Part shown: positions 23,604 to 36,300 of the stretch, piece after piece
Numbering within the stretch: the first letter of the stretch is position 1
How the letters are laid out: each line of letters begins with the position of its first letter
Assembly (NCBI GenBank): GCA_002914845.1
Contig: JXTC01000017.1
Location: 449,431-513,430, forward strand
Source of the DNA: Trema orientale
Lineage: Eukaryota > Streptophyta > Magnoliopsida > Rosales > Cannabaceae
Direction: 5' to 3'
DNA length: 64,000 nucleotides
Translations under genes and position numbers: made by a program
Notes under the pieces: generated by a model
What the model saw: the letters and a program-made list of their open reading frames with translations, nothing else
Told to the model about the DNA's origin: nothing
Databases searched by the model: none

Positions 23604-26600
23604 CACCATTAATTATTTATTGTAAAGAGAGCACTATTACTAAAACAAATCGAGAAAGAGAAAAAATTGGACCCTTCTTTTCTTCAATTTAGGGTTAGTT
23701 CCGATTTGTATAGATGCTTTTAATGGAAATTGAAAGATGCATTGTCTATCATTTATGGATTTATGAAATGAGTTTTTCATCATTGTCTACGTTCAAAATA
23801 TACTAGTGGCTATCACAATATAAATTAAGGTATCGATCCCTTCAGGAAAGTAAATCAACAATAAAAAGGTAACGAAAAATAAAAATAAAAATTGAAAATA
23901 AAAATTAACTAAGCAATAAATTAAAATAATCACAGAAATATAAATAAAAATACCAATATGAGAAAATCAAGGTTTCTAGATTCACTTAATTGTTCATTTA
24001 ACTATTACCAACTTTGATTCCTATTTATTACTTAATTATATATTTCACTTCCCAAACATATAACTAGAAAATATAGCATTGAAGAACAAATATTAATCTA
24101 AAGTATTTAATGTGAAAAATTCTTCTAATTAATACCAAAATAATTTATCTAATATGAAAAATTCTTCCAATTAATACCAAAATAATTTATCTTATTAGTT
24201 ATCTAAGATTGACAATATATCACATAGACAATATTGCAGTATAAGATCAACTAATAAAATAAATATAATTATAATATAGTTTAAATCACTACATAAAGAA
24301 AACATGACTGAATTTATATGAGAAGCTAGAGAATAATAATAACTTGAATTAAAAATATTGAAGAATTTAACAATCCAAATATATAAGCATTGAAGCACTC
24401 TCAGGAATTAGAGCTGGAAAACAAAAAAAACTACACAACTGAGATTATCTCTCTAGTCTCTCCAAAAACTAGCCTAATCTTGAACTCATCTCACACACAC
24501 TCTCTCAAGAAAAAATATAGTTTTTTCTCTCAAAATTGGTGTGTCTTTGGTCTGCCATGTTCTGGCTATTTATAGCTGATATAGAAGTGTTGTACAAGTT
24601 TCCACGTTTCCAAAGAAGGAATTTGATTGATCGTGTAAATTTCCCAATCTCTATCTTTTTTTCTATCTCTTCCTCATGTTTGTGAGCCTTGGGACGTAAT
24701 TTGATGCGGTTCTAACAATTGAGTCCAACACAAATCTCGCGTTTGATTGCATATTGGAAAAGGTTGACATTTTTAATATGATGTGGCGATACTTGTATGG
24801 ACGAATAACCAAGTGCACGAGTCTCGCGGAGCACAGGAACAGAACGACCTGAAGGAAGCTGACGTCCGTGGGCCCCAGTTGTCATCTGCTGCTCCACTCG
24901 CCTTACCCCGCATATAAGACACACACCATCTGAACGCTTGGATGCTCGATCCGATGACGAAACGGCACCTAGAGTCCTCTTCTACTTGCGGGCGACTGCA
25001 GCATCTCAATTCCAATTTTATTTTCCTTTTTCTTTTTCTTTTGTTTAATCTAAATTAAAACAAAATTAAAACTAAATCAAATTCAAATTTTAAATTAAAC
25101 CTAAATCATAATCTAAATCAAATAAAACTATAATCCGAATTTAATTAAATAAAACTAAATTATCCTAAACTAAACTAAATTAAATTAAATACCTAAAATT
25201 AAATAGAATTTAAGTAAATTAATTCTAAATACTTAAAAATAAAATAACCTAAATTACTTTAAAAACTACACTAAAAATACTTTTACTCAAAATTAAGGGG
25301 GAAAAAAAGAACATAAATAACTCTATTTTTATAGAGTTTTCAATTATATATATACTTTTTTATCTGCTGGGACTTTGTTTTTTTTTTTTTTTTTTTCCTG
25401 AGAGGATCGATAGAGTTGTTTCTAATGGAATTTGGAAGGGGGGTTTTGTATTGTTTATCTATGGATTTATCATATTGGGATTTTTTTTTTTTTTGGAGAG
25501 GATCTATAGAGATGTTTGAATCTGGAAGGTGGGTTTTGTATTGTTTATCTATGGATTTATCATATTGGTTTGTTCAGTTGCTTTTTAAAGGTTGGTTAAG
25601 TTTTATTATGGTTATGTTTTCTCTGCTGAATATTATCACTATTGGTGTCTATTTGATGGTGGATGCTATTAAGTTATGAAAGATTTCTTAACGATATTAG
25701 GAGCAGAAGAAGAAGATAGGTAGGGAAGCAGTACATGCAACATAAATTTGGGACTGCTCTTTTCTCTTTTTATTTTTATTTTTGTTCTTTTTTTAAAGGT
25801 GAAAAAAAGTTCTTCTCTCAGTTAACTTGTGAGACGGATAGCATGTGAGGCAAAATAATTTTAATGAGGTGTCCTCTTGTTGGATAGAAAAATGGACAGG
25901 ACATGGAATCTATGTATGTTCACCTCCTAAATTTATCATCGATTTGTAATGTGATCCTTAAAAATAATTAGCAATCAGATCACTAAATTTATAAAAATCA
26001 TTACAATCAACCCTCTGTAAATGACCTAAATTTTGGACGAAATTGGACATATGTAAAGTCACATATAACATTGTTAAGTGTATAATCGGCATTTCACTTG
26101 TACATTAATGAGTTGCACGCGTCTAACATAGCACAAACTTCTATTTTGGAGTTGACCCCACACTACATGGATATTTTAATGTGTGTGACTAATTTGAAGA
26201 AAAAAGAAAAAAAAAAGAAAAAAAAAAAAGAAGGAAACAAGGTTGCCACGTTGTCGTGTGTCTGTTTCAGGACTGCTTTCATTTATTCTTTGTTGTTAGT
26301 GGCACAAAAAGATGAGGATTAACTTTATAATGATTTCTCAAACAGAAGCATACTTAAAAGTATAAGAACTCTATTCTCAAAAAATAAAAAAATAAAAAAG
26401 GGAAGTATTAGAACTCGGAAATGATACTTCTTGATTACTAGTTGCTCGCTGGTTTCAACCAAAATGTTTTTTGAAAACAAAAGCAAATGCTTGTAAGTAA
26501 TTCTCCATAGTTACACGCAAACACGAAAAATAAAAAATAAATAAATAAATAAATAAAAATAGAGGTTCAGATCAAGTTTTTCAAAGGCTGATGTCACGCA

Positions 26601-29417
26601 TATGTATAGATAAATATGCAGAGTTCATATAAGACTTATATATTTGCTACTTATATAACGGGCTGGATATGCAATAAAGTTTTTTTTGGCTCCCGTAAGA
26701 GCAAATTAATTGGCCCAGCATGAATCATGCTTTGTCTTTGTTAATTGTAACTATATCTTTTCTTTTTTGTACAATGTATATATGGCATGGCTTCAATTTT
26801 CTTTTCTTTTATTTATTTATTTTTTCCTTTTAAAGAATCATGGCTTCAATTTTACTCAAAGGGGGGAAAAGATGGGAAAAAAATAAGAGAAATGCTAGCT
26901 GCACTTTGTTTTATACTCTTTTTTGCATTCTATCAGTCTCATTGTTTGACACGTGGATTCTACAATAATTTATTATATTTTAATATATTAAAATATTCAA
27001 CTGGATAGTAGAAACTGTATATTAAACAGTGAGATTGGAGAGTGTAAAAAAAGTGAGAAAAAGAGTGTTTTTAGTACTCCTCAAAAAATAAACAAATCAA
27101 AACAAAATAAAACAAAAACAAGAAGAAGAGACAAAGGGGGAAAAAAAATTTGTCTTCTATGGGACTTGTCTCTGTTAATTTCTTTTAAATTCTTTGGTTA
27201 CTCAAAGGATGAAGGAAGCCACTTCACATGTTTTACACATACAAAAACTAAGCTAATAGTCAAATTTGTTCACGAAAAAAGAAACCACTAATTAGTTTAA
27301 AAGAAATAATGATTCTATTGGTTTTTGAATTATGGAAAAAGTCTTACTTTTGTTTTAAAATTTCAAATTTTGTCCCTTAATCCTTCAAATATTAAAATGT
27401 TCTATGTATTTTGTTTATTATTTTGTTATATATTTTATTTGATTCGTAACAGATGGAGTACATAAGGTACATTCTGTTTTATTAATTTGAATCAAAAAAT
27501 ATTTTAAAGGGTTCTACAATATATTTTTATCCAGTGTTCTGTTTATTTTTGCTGATCAACTAATCAGCCATATATATACAAGATCTCATTTTTAATTGCT
27601 TTTTTTTTTTTCAAATCTTTCTATAGTGTTGGCCTATGTTTGTGGGTATGAAATAAATAAAATAGAAATATATATATGCCTAATGTATTCATTGTATTAA
27701 GAATAAAACGAAATATAAAATAAACATGACTAAACTAAAATTCTTTTAGTACTTTAAGGACCAAATGGCAAAATTGTAAAGTTTAAATTAACTGTACTTT
27801 TCTATAACATTTTTTTTTGGGTTATTTATGAATTCCAATATTATTGTGAACAGGAATTAATATTTGATCGTATAAAGAAGGATACACGTAAGTATACACG
27901 TAAATCTGTTTCCAAGAACAGGAAAAAAAAAAAAAAAGTTTGTCTTCGTGAATCCTTATAAATTTCTCGTGTTTTCTAGCCTATAATCACTATAGGCTAT
28001 GTTCACTAATCTATAAAAAGAATGAATGGAAAGAGAATAGAATGGAATAAGAAAAAAATAAAAAGGAAAATTATGATTTCTTTTTCTATGAAACTAATTG
28101 GTATGTCAACACTTAGAAATGAAAGTTTTCTTGCTTTTCTTATTCCCTTTCCTTGCCATCCTCATTGCCTTTCCTCGCTGTATATTATGGATTTGTAAAT
28201 ATATGCATGTAGATCATATGTGCATGATATTGAATTTAGTTAATTCAATAATGTTGCAAATGGGTAGAAATCAGGTTGCTTAACCTAGCAGGCATAATTA
28301 GCACATATTAATCATAATTAGTACTAAAAAAATCTTTTCAATTTCGATGTAGTTTTGCCTAGTAAGACATATGAAAATTATTTGACTTCCAGCATTAATA
28401 TTAGAACCAATCAAAATAAAATTACAAGCATTCCATTCTCATTGGACGAATAATAATCTAGAGTATTTGTCTAGTGATCAATACTGGTTAAGGGGATTAT
28501 ATATAGTTGGTCGAGTTTGTTTAGATGTGACTTATATATACGCACATATGAGGTTAAATATATACATGAAATTAATAAATACAAACCGAGTAATGTTGCT
28601 TTCGGAGTTGCATCACTGATGACCAGCTTACGGGAAAAATCTATCTATTACAGTTATAAAGAAAGTTATAACTTAGCCAAAGAAGTTATTCTTTATCTTT
28701 TTCTTTCATTTCTTTTCTTTTTTTATTTTTGTATAAATAAAAAGAAATTTGAAGATATATTTTATGTGAATATCCAAATGCCCTCAGTACTTTAATTCAT
28801 TATTAAGTTGATGTTAACAAGATTCCAAAGTCTACATTCGATGTGTCAAAAGGAAAACTTACTCTAATCCTTTATAGAGCCACAAGTGTTTAATTAAATA
28901 TTCTTTTTTTTTTGTCAGTCTGATTAAATATTGTTAAATGAACTAAAATCTCTAGAATTAATTAGAAGATATATCGGTCCATTCACTTGATGAATGAATG
29001 CAACCTCTAAGAACATCAAACTATAGACCAATGGATATTTCTTTTTTTTTCATTTTTTTTTTTTTTTTGAGATGGAGAATATTAATGATAACCTCAATTT
29101 TGATCAGGTGCAACTGGCCAGAGTCTTCTAAGTAAATTATGAGAATAGAATAATCACAAGTAAAAAGATGAATGAATCTAATGATGTGAATATTATATAC
29201 TCCCTCAGTTTTGGCGATTTCTTTTGTACGTTTATATATATATATATAAATATATATTGTTTTTTACTTATAAAATACAGTGAAGCAAACAATCAAATAT
29301 TACTTCATGACACTCAGATTCTTCGTCCATTATGTATGTACTTACATATATTTAAAATACACTGTACATTAGAATAAGTATGTATATATATAATTTTAGT
29401 TTTTGTTCTAGCAGATA
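23604..29417. other. Gene-poor intergenic DNA with local duplications
   Basis: No gene is supported. It contains a 47-bp tandem duplication near 24110-24205 (units share TTAATACCAAAATAATTTATCT) and a roughly 95-bp tandem duplication at about 25398-25568 (units share TTTTGTATTGTTTATCTATG). The block 23800-25300, with a GTATCGATCCCTTCAGG word, a GC-rich core near 24800-25010 and an A-rich tail, looks like a worn repeat element but could not be assigned. Confidence 0.45.
27329..27808. mobile_element. Possible long-TIR foldback element, degraded
   Basis: The left end (TTATGGAAAAAGTC then AAATTTTGTCCCTTAATCC) and the reverse complement of the right end (TTATAGAAAAGTAC then CAATTTTGCCATTTGGTCC) are similar over about 65 bp with gaps. 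No target duplication could be matched. Tentative. Confidence 0.35.
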
Positions 29418-30142
29418 TAGGGGTGGCAATTCGTATTGTCGTATCATATTCGTGTCGTGTCGAGGCATATATATAATGAGCAATTACCAAACCCAAACCC
29501 GACACGTTTATTATTCGTGTCATGATTTGTAAACCCACACCCGATACGCTAAATAAACAGGTTAACCTGTGAGCGACACATTTAACACGTTATTTAAATA
29601 GGTCGTATTCAGATCGTGTCCAACGTAATACGATCTGCTAACTTGTATACTGTTAACCTGTTAATTGAGCTCGAATTTAACATGTTAATGTTAAATATGT
29701 TGTATTTGGTTCAACTTGACATAACGTATTAACCTATTAATTTTAACATGTTAACCTATTTCATATTTTTAATATAACTTGACATAATCTATTAACTTAT
29801 TTTATATTTCTAATATAACCAAGCAACCATAATCAAATAAATATAACACACAATCCAAAGTTTAAAACCAAAATAACTTTCAAGTTTTAGTACATAAAAC
29901 ATAAAAGAGAAGTTTTAAGTCTTGGTACACACAAGATAATACAATGTCTCAAAAAATTTAATCGTGTTAAATAGGTCAATTTCGGGTTTAACAGGTTAAC
30001 CTGCTAATGACCTATTATTTAATCGTGTTTAATCGGGTTTAACCTGTTTTGACCTGTACCTGTTTAAGACAAACCCAAACCCGCTAACTTCGTGTCGTTT
30101 TCGAGTCGTGTTATCGTGTCATGATCTAAATTGCCACCCCTA
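29418..30142. mobile_element. hAT-type non-autonomous transposon, 725 bp
   Basis: The terminal inverted repeats are TAGGGGTGGCAATT and AATTGCCACCCCTA, and an exact 8-bp target duplication AGCAGATA lies at 29410-29417 and 30143-30150. The body is rich in CGTGTCGTGT, AACCCGACACG and AACCTGTTAA-type words on both strands, giving subterminal inverted repetition. No transposase frame is found. The 8-bp duplication and short TIR are the hAT signature. Confidence 0.92.
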
Positions 30143-30150
30143 AGCAGATA

Positions 30151-30752
30151 TGACATAAATTAACCTTATAGAAAAATAGTTGAAAAGCGTAACCTTATCT
30201 ATAAAATGCTAGGCGACTACAGGTTCAAACTGCCCTACCCGCACACGCAAAAAGGCAAAATATATAGATATTGGGACCTAATCATGCGGACCTGGCCTCT
30301 AGAGCATTGAGAAATAATCACAATAAAAAGAAAGGGGAAGAAAATAAAACCGATTAGATGAATTTATATGGAGCAATAGTGTAACTAATAATTCCAAAGC
30401 CAATTCCTTTGGGGGAAAAAAAAAATACATGCCAAGCTCAAAATAACCTTTTTTTTTTCCCTTTGCATTTAGAAAAAAGGAAGCCAATCATCTCCCAAAA
30501 AAAGGCTATAATTAAAAGATTAGAAAAATAATTTGAAGTCAAAGTTAATGTCATTGTCCATACTCAGTGACAAAGAGCGTGAAGAAAAATTAATTAAAAG
30601 AGTATCCAAAAATAAAAGTGTGAGCTTGAGCATGGGATTGTGGGGGCCACTTACAGAATAAGCAGCATCATCTAGTTAATATAAAAGCCATCTCAATATC
30701 CAAGAGTAGTGAGTTAATTTCACAGAATATATAGAGACTCTAAGCTAGAACT
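30151..30752 (+). promoter_or_regulatory. Upstream region of the GLTP-like gene
   Basis: No gene is seen in this stretch before the GLTP-like transcript. A TATA-like TAATATAAAAG lies near 30677-30687, with the start codon about 110 bp downstream. Inference from sequence only. Confidence 0.35.
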
Positions 30753-30770
30753 ATGGAGAGGAAGAAGTAG
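30753..30770 (+). promoter_or_regulatory. Short upstream ORF before the GLTP-like gene
   Basis: ATG GAG AGG AAG AAG TAG lies 23 bp upstream of the main start and out of frame with it. If it is in the leader, it could lower initiation at the main ATG. Confidence 0.35.
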
Positions 30771-30793
30771 TACAAGGGTGTACAGAAAGGAAA

Positions 30794-32900
30794 ATGGAGA
30801 ACAAGGTAAGGTCATCAGATTATAAAGGATCATCTTCATCAGAGATTAGGTCCGCCATTGAAGAACTCTCCATGATGGTCAAAGCGCTCAATAAACCACC
30901 TCCAGAAGCCCTAGTGGTGAAAATGGAAAATGGTAATGACCATGATCATATCAACGATCATGCCCGTGATCACCATGATGATGATCCTATGCTTCATATT
31001 CCCACCAAGCCTTTTCTTTCTCTTTGCAATAACTTGGTTCTTCAAGTTCTTGGTAATTGATTAATCACTTAGTTTCTTTCTAATCACTTTCTCTTCTCCC
31101 AAACATTACCCTTGTTGTCTTCCTCCTATATGAACATTTCTTGGTCCTACTTTTGCAGATAAGATTGGACCAACTATGACTGTTTTGAGGCAAGATGTTC
31201 ATGAAAATATTCAGGTAAAGACAACTCCAAATTAATACACTGCAAAAATGTATGCACGTTTCTGAATGTCAGATTATGTCAAAATCGTATCAGAATTAAG
31301 CAGTATGTAAATCTAATAGAATGTGATAAAAATTTGATGATTCAAAATTATGTGTAGAGATACCTTACCACAAACTTTCCCGTATATTCAGCCCCTGTAT
31401 TATATAAATGTACTATATACAAATAGATATATACATATTTGATAGTGTTTTTTTTTTTTTTTAACTTTGTGCGAAGAGATTGGAAATGCTTCATGAATCC
31501 GATCCTTCAGTATATTCAAACATGGTTGAAATGGTCAAGAAAGAGGTCAGCGAAGGAGTTGCAAGAAAGGGTGCCAGCTGCAGTAAAGCCTTTGTTTGGC
31601 TAACCAGGTATTTAATTAATATATTTATGGACAGATTAATTAAGACATCTGAGCTTTGCTTTTTGGCTTCATTTGTCTTTTAGTAATGTATTAATAATAA
31701 TAACTAATTAGATATACATATCATATATTAAAGGTTAAAAAAAAAACAAAAAACAAAAAACATGATTCATTAATTCTCCAACTAATCCCCATTAATAAAA
31801 ACAAAAAGTCTTTCGTCTACTTTTTGCATATAAAATAAAGTTCGACTCCTATAACTGGACTAATAACAATATACAGTATATATATACTTAATTGAGGTGG
31901 TTAGGTAGTTGCAGAGCTTTTTATTATCTACGGAAAATTGAGTAACGTTAAAAAAGTTGTAAAGGGGACCCGCAGAGTACTATGCAAATATGATCCCGAA
32001 AAAAAAAATTGTAAAAACCTCCAAAGACGGAGAATTTATTAAAAGAAGAGGGAATAATACACACTTATACCAGATTTTGCATAACTAAAACATAAGGATC
32101 AAGTAGCTTGTTAAATTTTCAATCACAATATTTTCATCGTCCAAAATTCATCTTCAACCATTTTCGACGAGATGGCATTGCTGACAAACATTTGCTTTAC
32201 AAGTTGTAACGACGGAATTTTTTGTGTCGTTGCAACAAGTCATTGAAAACCAAACCAAACTTGAGTTTCATTGCTGTGTCTTTTTACAGTTTTGTTTTTC
32301 CATTACCCACGACGAATCATGTCTTTAGAAACATTTGTTGAAATGACTCCAATAACAAGTTAATTTTCACTCTAACACTTAGGTCACTGGATTTCGTCGT
32401 CGCTTTATTGCAAAAGTTAGCAAAAGATCCAGGGCAGATGAGCATGGAACAAGCAGTGGAAGAGGCTTATACCATCACTTTGAAGCCATGGCACAGATGG
32501 ATTTCCTCTGCTGCCTATAGAGTAATTCACCCTTTTTTTTTTTCTTTTTCTGACTAAATATTTCTGATTATTTAATTTTTCGTGTACTTTCCGTGAACTG
32601 AAAAGACAGAAAATTATCTGTAGGTAGCTCTAAAATTGGTACCTGATCATCAAACTTTCATTAGCCTTCTTTTGGCCAAGGATAAAAATTATGAGACTCT
32701 TAAGGAGGAAATGCAGACTTTGATTGTATTGCTTGTTCCATTTCTTGAAGAGATCCATTCTGTTCTGGTAATTAGCTCTTAATTATGTTGAAGTTAATTA
32801 TATCACATGTGTCATGTTCTCATCTATGTTTCTAATTTTAATCTTGATGTTCTTGATTTTGCAGAGATTGTATGGCTTGGACAGGTTAAAGTCCTCTTAA
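30794..32900 (+). CDS. Glycolipid transfer protein, GLTP3-like, six exons
   Basis: Exons 30794-31052, 31159-31214, 31477-31607, 32383-32521, 32624-32767 and 32865-32900 join in frame to 254 residues. GLTP-fold proteins move sphingolipids with a sugar or phosphate head between membranes from the cytosol. The domain spans about 68-250: KPFLSLCNN, VLDKIGPTMTVLRQDVHENIQRLE (in blocks; Asp99, Asn103 and Arg106 line up with the GLTP head-group site), WLTRSLDF with the stacking Trp147, and LKPWHRWISSAA with His186. It resembles Arabidopsis GLTP3 and GLTP1 more than ACD11, because WLTR is the GLTP form. It is about 50 residues longer than GLTP1. The extra length is an N-terminal arm with an Asp/His-rich stretch (about 48-64). 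It looks intact. Confidence 0.9.
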
Positions 32901-33025
32901 GACACAACATATATATATATATATACGTATGTACATAAACAAAGCAGAAATGTGAAGACTACAGCGTTTACTTTTTTTAATGTAATTATATTAAGCTTCT
33001 TTCATCCTCAATTTTGTTTTTCATG

Positions 33026-33027
<2 letters not shown>

Positions 33028-33060
<33 letters not shown>
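33028..33060. repeat. (AT)n microsatellite
   Basis: A run of AT dinucleotides of about 33 bp directly before the solo LTR. Confidence 0.9.
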
Positions 33061-33062
<2 letters not shown>

Positions 33063-33355
33063 ATACATATGTAAAATTCGGTGTATTTAAAGGGTAATTT
33101 TAACACCAATGGCAATTTCGTAATTTTATTTTTTGGATTATTTAATTAAAATATCTGAAATATTTAAATTGAAGTATTTAAGTTAAATCTGGACCAAAAT
33201 AAGTCTAGGTTTATTGGGACTTAAGTGTAAAAGAAATTGGATATCATGGACTAAAATGTAAATATCTGAGGGCATAAATGAGAGAATCTTTTGAATTTAG
33301 GTCAAAATACAATTAAGAAAACAGTGCCCCACACATGCTGCGGCTGACACGTGGG

Positions 33356-36300
33356 TGATAAAAAAATTAGAGAATTAAAACTGAGAACGAATCTTTTTCT
33401 CATTAATTGAAGAGTATTACTCTGTATTTATACAATTCCAACTTCTGTTAGAAGCCTAACTAATATTTAACAGCTTAACTAAAACTGTTACAATGAATAA
33501 CTAACTCCTAATATCCTCCCTCAAACTGAGCGTAGAAGAAACTTTCTACTCTCAGTTTGTCTCTGAGAAACAAAAATCTGGAACTGGACAAAGCCTTTGT
33601 GAAGATATCCGCTGTCTGATCAACAGAAGGTACATGTCTAACTTCAAGCTGCTTATTAGCTACTTTCTCTCGAACAAAATACAAGTCAAGCTCAATATGC
33701 TTGATTCTAGCATGAAGCACAGGATTTGCTGACATAAGAACAGTACTCAAGTTATCACACCACATAATGGGAATTTGAGATGTCATCTTCAATTCAGAAA
33801 GTAAGGACTGGATCTATGTAATTTCAGCAGTCAAGGAAGCTAAACTTCGATATTCAGCTTCAATACTACTACGAGAGATTGTGCTTTGTTTCTTTGAACT
33901 CCACGAAACAAGATTGGCACCAAGATAGACACAAAAGCCACTAGTTGATTGTCTATCATCAGGGTCTGATGCCCAATCTGCATCACAAAAGCCCACAATG
34001 TTCAGCTGTGGAGATTTTTGTAAAAACAGTCCATGATTCATTGTGCTTCTCAAGTAGTGAAGGATTCACTTTACTGTTTTCCAGTGAGCCTCCAATGGAT
34101 TTTGCAAAAATTGACAGACTCGGTTAACTGAGTAAGCAATTTCTAATGGTCACATATTGAAAGGCACCAACCACACTCCTATAAAGTTGAACATCTGTCA
34201 CTGGATCACTGCCAAAAGCAGTAAGTTTCTCCCTTCCAGACATTAGTGTTGGAAGACTATTTGCATACTACATTTTTACTCGACACAAGAGATCAGTGAT
34301 ATATTTAGTTTGACTAAGATAGAGACCAGTTGAGTTTCGTTTAACTTCAATACCTAAGAAGTAATCCACGACACCCAAATCTTCTAAAGCAAACTGACTA
34401 TGTAGCTGTTGAACAAGCTTAGTGATCTCAAGTTGAGAACTGCCAGTAACTAATATATCATCGACATACACTAGAACAAATATAGTATGCTGTGAAGTAT
34501 GCTTGATAAAAAGAGACTGATCAGATCGAGCAGAAACGAATCCAAAAGAAAGAAGTACAGATCTTAATTTGTCAAACCAGGCTCTAAGAGCCTGTTTAAG
34601 ACTATAAAGAGCCTTGTTTAACTTGCATACTAAGAAAGAATATGAAACATCGTCAAAACCCAGAGGTTGAACCATGTAAACTTCTTCTTGTAAATCCCCA
34701 TTAAGAAATGCATTATTCACATCCAGCTGCTGAATTGGCCAATCACGAGTTATAGCAATACTAAGGACAATCCAGATTGTAGTAGGCTTAACTACAGAAC
34801 TAAATGTCTCATTGAAATCAAACTCTGCTTGCTGATGAAATCCTTTTGCTACTAACCGAGCTTTATACCTTTGTACACTACCATCAGGATTTTCTTAAAC
34901 CTTGAAAACCCACTTACAACCAATCGCTTTTCTGCCTATGGGTAAAGAAACCAAGGTCCATGTGTTGTTTCGAAGAAGAGCCATATATTCATCCTGCATT
35001 GCTAACTTCTAATGAGGCTATTGTAAAGCATCAGCCACCGAGTGAGGTTCCTTAGAAGTAAGGAATACTTTTGGTTTATAGATTCCTGTCTTAGAGCGAG
35101 TGACCATTGGATGTACATTAGGTGGAGTGGCGGAAGAGGTGGAAGGAAGTATGTCAGAAGTAGTAGATGATGAGGAAACAGGTAAACATGAATCAACAAC
35201 AACAAAGGTAGTGGTAAGTAAAGAGACTGGATATGAGCTGGGGTAGGACTAGAAACAGGACTAGGAGAGGTGATAGAGGTATTGAGAAACAACCTAGAGT
35301 AGGAAAACTCAAGTTCATTAAATATGACATCCCTGGAAATGTAAGACAAACATTTAAAACCTTTATGAATAAGACTGTAGCCAATAAAGACACATTCAAT
35401 AGTTCTAAAATGAAACTTATGAGAATTATATGGTCTTAAGTTTAGATAGCAAGAACATCCAAATACTCGTAAGGCAGAGTAATCAGGTTTGACTTTGAAC
35501 AACACCTCAAGAGGAACTTTCCCTGCTATAGCAGAAGAAGGTAGTCTGTTAATTAAATAGACCATAGTCCTGACAGCTTCATCCCACAAAGTATACGGCA
35601 GAGAAGCATGTGCAAGTAGAGTAAGAGCACCATCAATGATATGCATGTGCTTTCGTTCAGCAAGGCCATTCTGTTCATGAGTTTGAGGATAAGAAACTTT
35701 ATGAAGAATGCCATGAGCTTATAGAAAATCAGTAAAAGCACGATATTCACCCCCCTCCCAATCAGTTTGAATAGATTTGACTGAATGCCCAAGTTGTAGT
35801 TCTACTTGTGTCTTGAAATTAATAAAGGTTTGAAGAGCTTCAGACTTATTTGGCAATAGATACACCCATGTAAACCTAGAATAAGAGTCAGTAAAGTGGA
35901 CATAGTACTTATATCTATTAGTAGAAACATGTGGAGATAGACCCCACAAGTCAGAATGGATTAGTTCTAAAGGCTGAGTGTAAGCAAAAGTGGAGCTGGA
36001 AAAAGGAAATTTGTGATGTTACCAATACAACAAGCATGACAGAAATCAAAAAAAATTTTATTGATGCAAGGAATATTACAAGATGTAAGTACACTTTAGA
36101 TAGTTTTAGCTGCAGGATGTCCAAGCCTGCTATGCCAAAGACTAGTTACAGAATCAAAACTAGAGTTCCTAGCATTGTTATTTGAAGAAGAAATAGTAGA
36201 AACATGAGAAACAGGAAAAGAATGACATGAAGACTGATGTTCAGAGGATGAAAATGAAGATGGAAGTAGCCAAATACTTGAAGAGTCAAACACATAGAGC

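Noticed and set aside
24712-25015. Cys- and Arg-containing minus-strand frames near a GC-rich patch
   Set aside because: Two overlapping frames with no family match. The surrounding sequence looks like a worn repeat.
30180-30260. Possible tRNA-like B-box (GGTTCAAACTGCC)
   Set aside because: No A-box at the right distance, no cloverleaf and no A-tail.
30794-32900. First reading of the GLTP gene as ACD11
   Set aside because: The WLTR motif with the stacking Trp, and the DKIGPTMTVLRQDV text, fit the GLTP1/GLTP3 branch. ACD11 lacks this Trp.
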